Shown: positions 8,455 to 17,520, counted from the first letter of the stretch. The stretch: DNA of 64,000 nucleotides from VRUE01 sp963727465 (GCA_963727465.1 CAVSGL010000006.1:1-64000); one strand, 5' to 3'. Translations and numbers: made by a program. Notes: generated by a model from the letters alone, not told the origin.

Positions 8455-9392
8455 TGACGACGCGGACGCTCGACAGCCCGCCCAGCATCCTGCCGCTCTA
8501 CGCGCGCGCCGCGGCGCCGCTGATCCCCGGGGCCTCGCTGCTGCCCTTCGTCCCCGGCCGCGGCGACGAGGTGCCCGACACCGAGCTCGTGCTCGAGGAT
8601 GTGTGCCCCGACCCCGACGAGGTCGCCGCCTACGCCCGCGTCTGCGGCTTCACGCTGCGCGACGCGCTGCCGCCCACCTACCCGCACGTGCTCGCCTTTC
8701 CCCTGCACATGGCGGTGATGGCCGACGGCAGCTTTCCCTTCGGCGCGGTCGGCCTCGTCCACGTCGAGAACCGCATCGTCCAGCACCGGCCGCTCGGCCT
8801 CGGCGAGCAGCTGAAGCTGAGCGTGCGCCCGACCGAGCTGCGCCCGCACCGGCGCGGCCAGACGTTCAGCCTCGTCACCGAGATCTGGACCGGCCGCCAG
8901 AAGGCCTGGCAGTCCGAGAGCACCTTCCTCCACCGCGGCAAGCCCGCCGACGGGCCGGAAATACGCCCATATGGAGGGAAATCGGCCCATCGGCCGCAGG
9001 AGGGGTTGACGGTGAGCGCCAAGTGGCGGCTCGGGGGTGACCTGGGGCGGCGGTATGCGGGGGTGTCGGGAGACCGGAATCCGATTCATATGCACTCGCT
9101 GACGGCGCGGCCGCTCGGCTTTCCGGGGGCGATCGCGCATGGGATGTGGACCAAGGCGCGCTGCCTGGCGGCGCTCGCCAGCCGGCTGCCGGACGCCTTC
9201 GCGGTCGAGGTCGGCTTCCGCAAGCCGATCGGCCTGCCCGGCAGCGTCGAGTTCCTCTGCGACGCCGGCGGGCCGGAGATCCACTTCGCCGTGCGCGACG
9301 CGAAGCGCCACACCCCCCACCTCGACGGCCGCGTGAAGCCGGTCGAGCCGAAGTCTTCACCCACCAAACCCAGCGGGAGGAAATCCAAGTGA
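8454..9392 (+). CDS. MaoC-family (R)-enoyl-CoA hydratase (HtdX-like)
   Basis: A 312-residue double-hotdog hydratase. The hydratase-2 motif SGDRNPIHMH (Asp207, His212) provides the catalytic Asp/His pair for hydrating 2-enoyl-CoA to (R)-3-hydroxyacyl-CoA. The N-terminal hotdog lacks the motif, as usual for this family. Codon choice between about 8950 and 9150 is markedly different from the rest of the operon (runs of GGG, CGG, ATA, CAT), which suggests a locally recombined patch. The last bases contain the Shine-Dalgarno (GGGAGG) of the next gene. Confidence 0.9.
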   Translation: MTTRTLDSPPSILPLYARAAAPLIPGASLLPFVPGRGDEVPDTELVLEDVCPDPDEVAAYARVCGFTLRDALPPTYPHVLAFPLHMAVMADGSFPFGAVGLVHVENRIVQHRPLGLGEQLKLSVRPTELRPHRRGQTFSLVTEIWTGRQKAWQSESTFLHRGKPADGPEIRPYGGKSAHRPQEGLTVSAKWRLGGDLGRRYAGVSGDRNPIHMHSLTARPLGFPGAIAHGMWTKARCLAALASRLPDAFAVEVGFRKPIGLPGSVEFLCDAGGPEIHFAVRDAKRHTPHLDGRVKPVEPKSSPTKPSGRKSK

Positions 9393-10726
9393 ACGGAAAC
9401 GGCAACGGAGCGAGCGTCGCCGAGCGCAGCATGGGCATCGGCCTGCGGGCGCTCAACTGGCTCGCCGGCTCGGACCTGCTCGACCGCATACGCGTGCGCA
9501 AGCAGGTCGAGCGGGCGCTCTTCCAGGGCACCAAGGGCGGCTTCCGCACGGCGACCGCCGCCAGCCGCGCCTTCAAGGCGACCCAGACGCTGGGCAAACC
9601 GGCGCGCCAGTCGGCGGGCAAGCCGCGCAGCCTCTTCGACGTCACGCCGGACGACGAGCAGCAGATGTTCCAGGAGGCGGTGCGCGATTTCGCCGAGGCC
9701 AAGGTGCGGCCCGCCGCCCAGGAGGCCGACGAGGCACGCGCGGTCCCGGCCGAGCTGCTCGCCCAGACGAGCGAGCTCGGCGTCAACATGCTCGGCATCC
9801 CGGAGGAGCTCGGCGGCGTGATGCAGGAGCAGGCGGCGACGACCAGCGCCCTGGTCGGCGAGGCGCTCGCCCACGGCGACATGGGGATCGCCTACGCGGC
9901 GCTGGCGCCCGGCGCGGTCGCGACCGCGATCGGCCACTGGGGCAGCGCCGAGCAGGAGGCCACCTACCTGCCGGCCTTCGCCGGCGAGGAGGCGCTGGCC
10001 GCGGCGCTTGCCCTGCTCGAGCCGCGCCCCCTCTTCGACCCACTGCGCCTGGAGACCACTGCGCGCCGCGACGGCGAGGACTGGGTGCTCGACGGCGTCA
10101 AGTCGCTCGTCGCCCGCGCAACCGAGTGCGAGCTCTTCCTCGTCGCCGCCGAGGCGGAGGGCCTCGGCCCGGCGCTGTTCGCGATCGAGTCCGGCGGCAA
10201 GGGCCTGACCGTCCGCGACGAGCCGGCGATGGGCCTGCGGCCCGCCGCCACCGGCCGCCTACAGCTCGAGGACGTGCGCCTGCCCGGCGCGGCCCTGCTC
10301 GGCGAGGGCAGGCGCGAGGACTACATCGAGTGCGTGCAGCGGGCGCGGATCGCCTGGTCGGCGCTCGCCGTCGGCGCCGCGCAGGCGGTGCTCGACTACG
10401 TCATCCCCTACGTCAACGAGCGCACCGCCTTCGGCGAACCGATCTCCAACCGCCAGGCCGTCGCCTTCGGCGTCTCCGACATCGGCATCGAGTCGAACGG
10501 GATGCGGCTCGCGGTCTACCGCGCGGCCAGCCGCGCCGACCAGGGCCAGGACTTCCAGCGCGAGGCGGCGCTGGCGCGCAAGCTCTGCGCCGCCAAGGGG
10601 ATGGAGATCGGCTCCGAAGGAGTGCAGCTGCTCGGCGGCCACGGCTTCGTCAAGGAGCACCCGGTCGAGCGCTGGTACAGAGACCTGCGAGCGGCGGGCG
10701 TGATGGAGGGCGCCCTGCTCGTCTAG
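9389..10726 (+). CDS. Acyl-CoA dehydrogenase
   Basis: A 445-residue FAD-dependent acyl-CoA dehydrogenase from a GTG overlapping the MaoC stop, with GGGAGG upstream. The first 80 residues are a basic, low-conservation extension. The ACAD N-terminal helical domain begins near DDEQQMFQEAVRDFAEAKVRP, and the C-terminal domain has NERTAFGEPISNRQAVAFG and the QLLGGHGFVKEHPVERWYRD motif typical of the family. It introduces the 2,3-double bond in acyl-CoA. A second, different ACAD follows, so the two may form a heteromer or cover different substrates. Confidence 0.92.
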   Translation: MNGNGNGASVAERSMGIGLRALNWLAGSDLLDRIRVRKQVERALFQGTKGGFRTATAASRAFKATQTLGKPARQSAGKPRSLFDVTPDDEQQMFQEAVRDFAEAKVRPAAQEADEARAVPAELLAQTSELGVNMLGIPEELGGVMQEQAATTSALVGEALAHGDMGIAYAALAPGAVATAIGHWGSAEQEATYLPAFAGEEALAAALALLEPRPLFDPLRLETTARRDGEDWVLDGVKSLVARATECELFLVAAEAEGLGPALFAIESGGKGLTVRDEPAMGLRPAATGRLQLEDVRLPGAALLGEGRREDYIECVQRARIAWSALAVGAAQAVLDYVIPYVNERTAFGEPISNRQAVAFGVSDIGIESNGMRLAVYRAASRADQGQDFQREAALARKLCAAKGMEIGSEGVQLLGGHGFVKEHPVERWYRDLRAAGVMEGALLV

Positions 10727-10752
10727 CCGCCGGCCGCGAGCGAAAGGCAACC

Positions 10753-11967
10753 ATGATCAATCTCGAGATACCGAAGAAGTTCAAGCCACTGGCCAGCCAG
10801 GCCAACCAGGTCGCGACCGAGGTCTTCCGTCCGATCTCGCGCAAGTACGACGAGGCCGAGCACTCCTACCCGAAGGAGCTCGACATGCTCGCCTCGCTGA
10901 TCGACGGGATGAACGAGGGCTCCGACATCGGCGGGGCCGGCGCCGCCGGCGTGCGCCGCGACTCCAACGGCGACGGCGCCGAGGGCAACCGCAACGGCTC
11001 CAACCTCTCCACCGTGCTCGGCATCGTCGAGCTCTGCTGGGGCGACGTCGGGCTGCTGCTCTCGATGCCGCGGCAGGGCCTCGGCAACTCGGCGATCGCC
11101 TCGGTCGCCAGCGAGGAGCAGCTCGAGCGCTACGGCGGCAGGTGGGCGGCGATGGCGATCACCGAGCCGGAGGCCGGCTCGGACTCGGCCGCGATCCGCA
11201 CCACGGCGAAGCTCGACGGCGACGAGTACGTGCTCAACGGCGAGAAGATCTTCGTCACCTCGGGCGACCGCGCCGACCTGATCGTCGTCTGGGCCTCGCT
11301 CGACCCGTCGAAGGGGCGGGCGGCGATCAAGTCGTTCATCGTCGAGCGCGACAACCCGGGCCTCAAGCTCGACCGGCTCGAGCACAAGCTCGGCATCCGC
11401 GCCTCCGACACCGCCAACTTCACGCTGCAGGACTGCCGCGTGCCGAAGGAGGCGCTGCTCGGCTCGCCGGAGATCGACACCAAGCAGGGCTTCGGCGGGG
11501 CGATGCAGACCTTCGACAACACGCGGCCGCTGGTCGCGGCGATGGCGGTCGGCGTCACCCGCGCGGCGCTGGAGCGGGCGCGCGAGCTGCTCGCCGAGGC
11601 CGGGGTCGAGATCGAGTACGCGACGCCGGCGCTGAATCAGCCGACCGCGGTCTCGCGCTACCTCGAGATGGAGGCCGACTACGAGGCGGCGCGGCTGCTG
11701 ACCATGCAGGCGGCATGGATGGCCGACAACTCGAAGCCCAACTCGCTGGAGGCCTCGATGGCGAAGGCGAAGGCGGGGCGCACCTGCGTCGACGTGACGC
11801 TCGGCTGCGTCGAGCTCTGCGGCGCCGCCGGCTACGGCGAGGACGAGCTGCTGGAGAAGTGGGCGCGCGACGCGAAGATCCTCGACATCTTCGAGGGCAC
11901 GCAGCAGATCCAGTTGCTGATCGTCGCCCGCCAGCTGCTCGGCAAGAGCTCGGCGGAACTGCGCTAG
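10753..11967 (+). CDS. Acyl-CoA dehydrogenase
   Basis: A 404-residue acyl-CoA dehydrogenase 26 bases after the previous one. It shows the FAD/substrate motif MAITEPEAGSDSAAI near residue 135, LNGEKIFVTSG, and the C-terminal GCVELCGAAGYGEDELLEKWARDAKILDIFEGTQQIQ signature, including the GTxQ flavin contact. It is the last gene of the operon. Position and length (about 400) suggest a standard tetrameric or heterotetrameric ACAD partner of the upstream protein. Confidence 0.93.
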   Translation: MINLEIPKKFKPLASQANQVATEVFRPISRKYDEAEHSYPKELDMLASLIDGMNEGSDIGGAGAAGVRRDSNGDGAEGNRNGSNLSTVLGIVELCWGDVGLLLSMPRQGLGNSAIASVASEEQLERYGGRWAAMAITEPEAGSDSAAIRTTAKLDGDEYVLNGEKIFVTSGDRADLIVVWASLDPSKGRAAIKSFIVERDNPGLKLDRLEHKLGIRASDTANFTLQDCRVPKEALLGSPEIDTKQGFGGAMQTFDNTRPLVAAMAVGVTRAALERARELLAEAGVEIEYATPALNQPTAVSRYLEMEADYEAARLLTMQAAWMADNSKPNSLEASMAKAKAGRTCVDVTLGCVELCGAAGYGEDELLEKWARDAKILDIFEGTQQIQLLIVARQLLGKSSAELR

Positions 11968-11976
11968 GGCGGGCCC

Positions 11977-12651
11977 TCAGGCGGGGGCGGGCTGCCCGGC
12001 GGAGGCGAGGGTTTCCTCGCGCAGCCTGTCGGGCAGCACGATCAGCTCCCGCAGCCGCTCGAGCGCGGCCCTGTCGCCCTCGATCTCGATGCGCTCATAC
12101 GCGGGCTCGCCGACCACGAGAGCGGCGAGGATCGCGACGGGCTCGCCAGCGAGGGTGAAATCCGGGTTCCCGGGCTCGCCGCGGGCGGCGGAGACCCAGC
12201 CGTCCTCGATCCGCAGCGCGTAGGCCTGGCCGCCGCTGCGCAGCCCGATCGTCATCCGCTCCTGCGGCGGCGGCTGGACGATCACGCGGACCCCGTTGGC
12301 CAGCGAGTTCGGCGGCAGGCCGGCGATTTCCTCGACGCTGCCGAAGTGCATCCCCCAGCGGCCCAGCTCGAGCATCGGCCGGTCGAGCTCGCGGCCGACC
12401 TCGGTCAGCTCGTAGACGACGCCGCTGGCGGGCGGGTCGAGCTGGCGCCGGCGGACGATGCCGTGCCGCTCGAGGTCGCGCAGGCGCTTGGTGAGGATGT
12501 CGGTCGGCGCGTTGCCGACGTTGCGGACCAGGTCGGAGAAGCGCAGCGGGCCGAGCAGCAGCTCGCGCACGATCAGCAGCGACCAGCGCTCGCCGATCCG
12601 GTCGAGCGCGCTGGCGAGGCTGCACGCCTGGTCGTATTCGCGACGTCCCAT
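11977..12651 (-). CDS. HxlR-family regulator with SCP2-like domain
   Basis: A 224-residue protein. Residues 1-110 form an HxlR winged helix (CSLASALDRIGERWSLLIVRELLLGPLRFSDL..ILTKRLRDLERHGIVRR). The rest resembles a sterol-carrier (SCP2) fold (ALRIEDGWVSAARGEPGNPDFTLAGEP), which may sense a lipid or acyl-CoA. It ends 9 bases beyond and convergent to the acyl-CoA dehydrogenase operon, and is divergent from the MMPL transporter gene, so it may control either. The ATG at 12651 follows an AT-rich segment with no clear ribosome binding site. Confidence 0.85.
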   Translation of the reverse strand: MGRREYDQACSLASALDRIGERWSLLIVRELLLGPLRFSDLVRNVGNAPTDILTKRLRDLERHGIVRRRQLDPPASGVVYELTEVGRELDRPMLELGRWGMHFGSVEEIAGLPPNSLANGVRVIVQPPPQERMTIGLRSGGQAYALRIEDGWVSAARGEPGNPDFTLAGEPVAILAALVVGEPAYERIEIEGDRAALERLRELIVLPDRLREETLASAGQPAPA

Positions 12652-12769
12652 GATCACGATGGTAGCGATGGTAACAACGTTAATTTGTTTTTCAAAGTAG
12701 TTGCTTGGAGAGTTGGTAGGGTCCCGGTGTGATCTCACGTCCCACCGCGTTCGGTCGTTCCCTCCCCCG
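12652..12769. promoter_or_regulatory. AT-rich divergent promoter region
   Basis: This is the shared upstream region of the HxlR-type regulator (minus) and the MMPL transporter (plus). About 60 bases near the regulator are AT-rich compared with the surroundings and contain the direct repeat GATGGTA at 12659 and 12668. A clear -35/-10 pair is not identifiable. An autoregulatory operator is likely by position. Confidence 0.4.
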
Positions 12770-14900
12770 ATGACCCGGATCGCCGACCTCACCTGGAGGC
12801 ACCCGAAGCGGGTGCTCGCCGCCGTCGCGGCATTCGCCGTCCTCGCGGTCGCCGTCGGCCACGACGTCGAGCACCACCTCAAGGCGGCCGGCTTCGCCGA
12901 CTCGGCCTCCGAGAGCGAGCGGGCGACGGTCCTCCTGCGCGACTCGCTCGGCTACAACCCCAACCCGGCGATAGTGCTCGTCGTCCGCAACCCCGGCGGC
13001 GGCCGGCTCGACCTGAACAGCCCGGCGCTGCGGCGCGAAGCCGCCCGCCTCAGCGCCGGCATGGCGCGGGTGAAGTACATCGGCCGCGTCGTCGACCCGC
13101 TGCGCAACCGGCGCGCCGCGGCCGAGCTGGTCGCCCGCGACGGCCGCTCGATCGCGATCGTCGCCTACCTCTCGACCACCGACATCGAGGACGCCGGCGG
13201 CTACGCGGCCGAAGGGGTCGAGCCGCTGCTCGCCTCGAGCTCCTTCGACGTGCGCATGGGCGGCTTCGCGCCGGGCTTCAACGAGACCAACGACCAGACC
13301 CGCGCGGACCTGACCAAGGCCGAGCTGATCGCCTTCCCGATCCTCGCCCTGCTATTGCTCTTCGTCTTCCGCGGCGTCGTCGCCGCGGCGATCCCGCTGC
13401 TGCTCGGGGTCGTCTCGATCGTCGGCACGCTGCTCGTGCTGCGGCTGATGGCGAGCTTCGTCGACACCTCGCTGTTCGCGCTCAACATCGCCACCGGGCT
13501 GAGCCTCGGCCTGGCGGTCGACTACGCCCTGCTTCTGGTCTCGCGCTACCGCGAGGAGATAGGTGCTGGCGGTGCGTCGCGGGAGGCGCACCGCCGCACC
13601 GTTCTCACCGCCGGCCGCACCGCCGTCTTCTCCGGCGTCACGGTCGCCGCCGCGCTGGCCGCGCTCGTCTTCATGCCGCAGCGCTTCCTCTACTCGATGG
13701 CGGTCGCCGGCGCCTCGGTCGCGATCCTCTCCTCGCTGATCGCGATCCTCGTCGTCCCCTCGCTGCTGGCGCTGCTCGGGCCGCGCATCGACGCGCTCTC
13801 GATCCGCCGCGGAGCGGCCGTCTCCGACACCTCCGACGGCTGGTACCGCCTCGCCCGCGGCGTCATGCGCCGGCCGCTCGGGGTCGCGCTGGCAAGCGGC
13901 GCGCTGATGCTGGCCGCAGCGGCGCCGCTGCTGTGGACGACGCTGACCGGCCCCAGCTCGGAAGCGGTGCCGGCCGAGGAGCCCTCGGCGAAGGCCTACG
14001 ACTACCTCGAAGCCCACTACCCGCGCGGCGTCACCGAAGCGGTCACGGTCACGGTCGACGGCCGCGCCAGCGACGCCCAGCTCGCCGCCTTCCGGCGAGA
14101 GGTGGAAGGCGTCGACGGGATCGCCGGCGGCTCGCCCTTCGTCCGCGCCTCCGACCGAGTCGCGTTCGCCAACTTCACCCCGGCCGAGCAGGCGCTCCAG
14201 GGCCGGGACGCAGGACGCCGTCAACGCAATCCGCGACCTCGCTCCCCCCGCCGCCGATGCCGTGCTCGTCTCCGGCAACACGGCCGGCTTCATCGACCAG
14301 AAGCAGAGCCTGATCGACCACGCGCCGCTCGTCGTCGGGCTGATCGCGCTGACGACGCTGATCCTGCTCTTCCTGCTCACCGGCTCGGTGCTGCTGCCGC
14401 TGAAGACGCTGCTGATGAACTCGCTGACCCTGGCGGCGACGCTCGGCATCCTCGTCCTCGCCTTCCAGGCGGGCGGCCTCGACGGTCCGCTCGGCTACGA
14501 GGGCCCGGCGGCGATCGAGGTGACCAGCCTGGTCTTCCTCTTCGCCGTGATCTTCGGCCTCGCCACCGACTACGCGGTGCTGGTGATGGCGCGGATCAAG
14601 GAGCGCCACGACCTCGGCGACTCCAACGAGGAGGCGGTCGCGACCGGCATCGCCCGCACCGGCCGCGTGATCACCGCCGCGGCGGCGGCGATCGCGCTCG
14701 TCTTCCTCGCCTTCGGCGTCAGCGCGGTCTTCTTCGTCAAACAGATCGCGATCGGGATGGCGGTCGGCGTGCTGCTCGACGCGACCGTCGTCCGCGCCCT
14801 CCTCGTCCCCTCGCTGATGCGCCTGCTCGGCGAGTGGAACTGGTGGGCCCCGAAGCCGCTGCGCCGCATCTACCTGCGCCTCGGCTTCTCCGAGGCCTGA
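12770..14900 (+). pseudogene. MMPL/RND-family transporter, frameshifted
   Basis: The reading gives about 710 residues if one frameshift is repaired. The N-terminal part has a signal-anchor helix, a periplasmic domain, and a bundle of membrane helices with GLAVDYALLLVSRYREE, the MMPL motif. Near 14,201-14,207 (GGCCGGG) the frame moves by +1 (one extra base or two missing). The C-terminal half then continues in the third frame with GLATDYAVLVMARIKERHD and the final helices. These proton-driven exporters move lipids or drugs. Whether the break is real or an assembly indel cannot be told from the sequence. Confidence 0.8.
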
Positions 14901-14945
14901 TTCGCGACAGCTCCGGCGCCGCTCCTCGCCGGCGCCCCTTTCCAC

Positions 14946-16097
14946 TCACCGAGACCTGGCCAGCAACCACTGCGCGAGAAAGGGCTCGGCGATCCTGTAG
15001 ACGCCCTCAGAGCCGGCGACGACTTCGCGCTGTTCGAGGGCGCGCAGGGACTTCTGCACGTTGGTCGGCGCGGGCAGGTTGTGCCGCGCCCTGAAAGCGG
15101 CGGTGAAGGGCCGTCCCGACTCGTGGGCCAGGGCCTGGAGCAGCAGGCGCTGGACGGTCGACGCGTCTTCCCAAAGCAGGGTGAAATGAGCGTGCTCGGA
15201 GCGCAGCACGGCGCCGATGGCGGCGTCAAGGCGCTCAGGCGACGCCCGCTCGCCCACCGGAACCTGCTCCCAGAGGAAGTACGCCAGCTCCTGCGTCGCG
15301 TATGGATGGCCGCCGGTGATCTCCAGCAGCGGGCCGGTGACATCCTCGCCGGCCTCTCTCCCCGTGGCCTCGAAGCGCTCGGCGATGAAGGGCGCGAAGG
15401 CATCGGCCCCGATCGCCCCCAGCTCAATCGACTTTGCGCTGCGCCAGAACGGCTCGTTCGCGTCGCTGAAGATCTTCTCCATCACGTGACGCTTGCTGCC
15501 CAGATAGACGTGCGCCACCTCGGGCTGCTGCTGGAAGACGGAACGCAAGAGCCGTGGCAGCGCCGGATCGACCTCGACGATCTCCTGGAACTCGTCCAGG
15601 ACCAACGCGGTCCGGCGTCTGCCCGCTCCACCCAACTCGGCTGGGAGCTGGAGCAGCCGCTCGAGGGTGGCGTCCATATCCGCGTCGGCCCGGTCCAGGG
15701 AAAAACTGAAGGAGAGCGCCCCGTCCTCCGGATCGATCGTGACGGTCGGCTGAACCTGAAGCCCGCGAAAGGGCGCAAGGGCTCGCTCCCTCAGTCGCTC
15801 GAGCGGAGACGCGATCTGCTCGTAGATCGAGCCAGCGAGCGCGGCGGCAAGGCGCTCCTTCGTCGGCGTGGTCATCAGGTCGACGTGTCCGACGAGCACG
15901 CCGTCCCCCGCGAGCATCTGCGCGGCGCTCCGGACCAGCGACGACTTGCCGCAGCGGCGAGGCGCGAACACGACGACGTCCTGGCCGTTGCGGACATCCG
16001 CAACGAGCTCGGCACGCTCCCCCTCGCGATCGGCGAACGACTCATTCAGCGCCAGGGCGCCGAAACGGAAGGGATTGACGTGATTCTCTGTTCGCAT
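14946..16097 (-). CDS. AAA-type ATPase (archaeal ATPase family) with winged-helix tail
   Basis: A 383-residue P-loop ATPase. It has Walker A APRRCGKSS (Lys51), Walker B ALVLDEFQEI near residue 170, a sensor-like YLGSKRHVM and the HPYATQELAYFLWE motif characteristic of the ATPase_2/STAND-like family. The C-terminal 80 residues look like a winged helix. Function in bacteria is poorly defined. Three related 14-bp palindromes lie in its AT-rich upstream region, the first overlapping the start codon, so it is probably autoregulated or controlled by a specific repressor. Confidence 0.8.
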   Translation of the reverse strand: MRTENHVNPFRFGALALNESFADREGERAELVADVRNGQDVVVFAPRRCGKSSLVRSAAQMLAGDGVLVGHVDLMTTPTKERLAAALAGSIYEQIASPLERLRERALAPFRGLQVQPTVTIDPEDGALSFSFSLDRADADMDATLERLLQLPAELGGAGRRRTALVLDEFQEIVEVDPALPRLLRSVFQQQPEVAHVYLGSKRHVMEKIFSDANEPFWRSAKSIELGAIGADAFAPFIAERFEATGREAGEDVTGPLLEITGGHPYATQELAYFLWEQVPVGERASPERLDAAIGAVLRSEHAHFTLLWEDASTVQRLLLQALAHESGRPFTAAFRARHNLPAPTNVQKSLRALEQREVVAGSEGVYRIAEPFLAQWLLARSR

Positions 16098-16160
16098 ACT
16101 GAAAAGTATAATACCAGTTGGTATATATCTTTAAAATTCAATATACATACTCAGTAGTAT
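16096..16160. promoter_or_regulatory. Three ATACY-N4-RGTAT palindromes upstream of the ATPase
   Basis: In a 65-base AT-rich island lie ATACT-gaaa-AGTAT (16096-16109), ATACC-AGTT-GGTAT (16111-16124) and ATACT-cagt-AGTAT (16147-16160). All fit one 14-bp consensus. The first overlaps the ATPase start codon. The array looks like a multi-site operator on the minus strand. Confidence 0.65.
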
Positions 16161-16233
16161 TGACGAAGCCGCGCCCGCATCATGAAGCCCCGTGCCCCGC
16201 AGGGAGGACACAAGGCTTCACGATCGCTCTCGT

Positions 16234-16533
16234 TCAGACGCAGATGCCCCAGAGCCGCGCGAAGTAGAGCGCGGCGATGGTTGGGATCGCGAAGCCGGCC
16301 TGGCAGTGGATCAGGCCGGCGGCGTCGAGTTCGCGGATCGCGCGCTCGACGGCGTCCTCGGTGGCGAAGCTGCCGGGGACGACGTTGAGCGCCCGCGAGA
16401 CCTCGGGGATGGTGAGCTGGGCGGGATGCTGGTCGAGCAGGAACTCGAGCACGACCCGCTCCGCCTCTTCGTCCTGGACGGCGGGGATGTCGAAGTCCGC
16501 CTCCGTGCAGGTCATACCCTCTGGAATAGCCAT
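16234..16533 (-). CDS. Small winged-helix-like protein
   Basis: A 99-residue protein. The ATG at 16533 is preferred over longer frames because AAGGAGG lies about 10 bases upstream. After an acidic start it shows three predicted helices and a wing-like end (LTIPEVSRALN..DAVERAIRELDAAGLIHCQ), consistent with a DNA-binding winged helix. No family name is recognised. It stands alone between the ATPase and the FitAB module. Confidence 0.6.
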   Translation of the reverse strand: MAIPEGMTCTEADFDIPAVQDEEAERVVLEFLLDQHPAQLTIPEVSRALNVVPGSFATEDAVERAIRELDAAGLIHCQAGFAIPTIAALYFARLWGICV

Positions 16534-16782
16534 GGGAGATTTCTCCTCCTTTTGGTCAGGCGGCCCGTTCGCGCCTTCAACGCGGCGGGTCGCCGCTTTT
16601 TGGAGCCGGTACGCCGGTACCGTTCCCGCTGCGATCGGCCTCTGCAACTGAGCCGGTCGCCACGGGGCCGGTGTTGATCGCACGCGGCCCCATTTATTTG
16701 TCTGGGGAATCTAGTGGGGGCGGCGGACGGAGCGGGATAGGGCTTGCGACAGAGTGCCCGGACCAGGATGCTGTAAAGTTCT

Positions 16783-16810
16783 GCAATCAATGAATGCATT
16801 CATTGATTGC
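16783..16810. promoter_or_regulatory. Perfect 28-bp palindrome, operator of the FitAB-like operon
   Basis: The arms GCAATCAATGAATG and CATTCATTGATTGC are exact reverse complements with no spacer. The site ends just before the AAAGGAGG ribosome binding site of the antitoxin gene. FitAB/VapBC complexes bind such inverted repeats to repress their own operon. Confidence 0.8.
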
Positions 16811-16824
16811 AAAGGAGGACGAGG

Positions 16825-17070
16825 ATCAAGGCATTGACGATCAGGAATCTGCCTCCAGGCATCGCCGACGCCCTGGAGCGCGAGAAGCGCCGCCGGGGGA
16901 AGTCTCTCAACCAAACGGTCATCGACCTGCTCGGTCAGGGACTCGGCGCGCAGGGCGAGCGCTCCAATGGGCTGGGTCGCTTGGCCGGGAGCTGGAGTGA
17001 GGATGAGTTCCACGATTTTGAGCGGGCGACCGCGCCGTTCGAGGGCGTCGATGAGGAGCTCTGGCGTTGA
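16825..17070 (+). CDS. FitA/VapB-type ribbon-helix-helix antitoxin
   Basis: About 81 residues. The N-terminal ALTIRNLPPGIADALEREKRRRGKS pattern is the FitA-like ribbon-helix-helix DNA-binding domain; the acidic C-terminus would wrap the toxin. No ATG is available. The strong AAAGGAGG at 16811-16818 is 6 bases before an ATC codon (16825) that sits exactly where related proteins start (MKALTIRNLP). TTG at 16834 (15 bases away) and TTG at 16807 (upstream of the Shine-Dalgarno) are alternatives. Overlaps the toxin by 4 bases. Confidence 0.82.
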   Translation: MKALTIRNLPPGIADALEREKRRRGKSLNQTVIDLLGQGLGAQGERSNGLGRLAGSWSEDEFHDFERATAPFEGVDEELWR

Positions 17071-17465
17071 GCTCCTACTGCCTCGATACCTCCGCTTACA
17101 GCAACTTCAGGCGCGGGAACGAAGAGGTGGCGGCGCTACTCGACAGGGCCGAGCTGGTGGGCGTATCGACGATCGCACTCGGAGAGTTGCGCACCGGCTT
17201 CGTGCTCGGCGGCCGGCGAAAGCGCAACGAAGCGGAGTTGGACGCCTTCCTCGACAACCCCGCGGTGGAGGTACTGCAAGTCGACCCCGAGACCAGTCGC
17301 CATTACGCCGAGATCGTTGCCGAGCTGCGCCGGGCGGGAACGCCGCTCCCGACCAATGACATCTGGATCGCCGCCGTCGCAAGTCGAAATGGCACCACGG
17401 TCCTGACCTGCGACGATCACTTCGAACGCATCACCCGGGTGGGCGCGATCGTCATCGACGGCTGA
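17067..17465 (+). CDS. vapC: PIN-domain ribonuclease toxin (VapC/FitB-like)
   Basis: A 132-residue PIN domain from a TTG that overlaps the antitoxin stop. Acidic metal-binding residues are visible: Asp in YCLDTSAYSN near residue 7, Glu in ALGELRTG near 42, Asp in TNDIWIAAVA near 98 and Asp in LTCDDHFERI near 116. It would cleave RNA (often tRNA) when freed from the antitoxin. A strong terminator hairpin follows. Confidence 0.9.
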   Translation: MSSYCLDTSAYSNFRRGNEEVAALLDRAELVGVSTIALGELRTGFVLGGRRKRNEAELDAFLDNPAVEVLQVDPETSRHYAEIVAELRRAGTPLPTNDIWIAAVASRNGTTVLTCDDHFERITRVGAIVIDG

Positions 17466-17494
17466 GGCGTCGCGTCGTCGGGCTCCTGAACTTC

Positions 17495-17520
17495 AAACGG
17501 CCCGCTTCGGCGGGCCGTTT
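17495..17520. terminator. Intrinsic terminator after the FitAB-like operon
   Basis: AAACGGCCCGC and GCGGGCCGTTT form a perfect 11-bp stem closed by a TTCG tetraloop, with T residues at the end. It separates the toxin gene from the acyl-CoA ligase gene. Confidence 0.85.

Noticed and set aside
12701..12770. A longer MMPL N-terminus from the ATG-free region before 12,770
   Set aside because: The added residues have no membrane or signal character and the conserved MTRIADLTWRHPKRVL start is at 12,770.
13562..13600. A second palindrome in coding DNA, in the MMPL gene
   Set aside because: The protein there matches the usual spacing of MMPL transporters (SRYREE to TAGRTAVFSG), so it is not an insertion; it is a GC-rich chance dyad.
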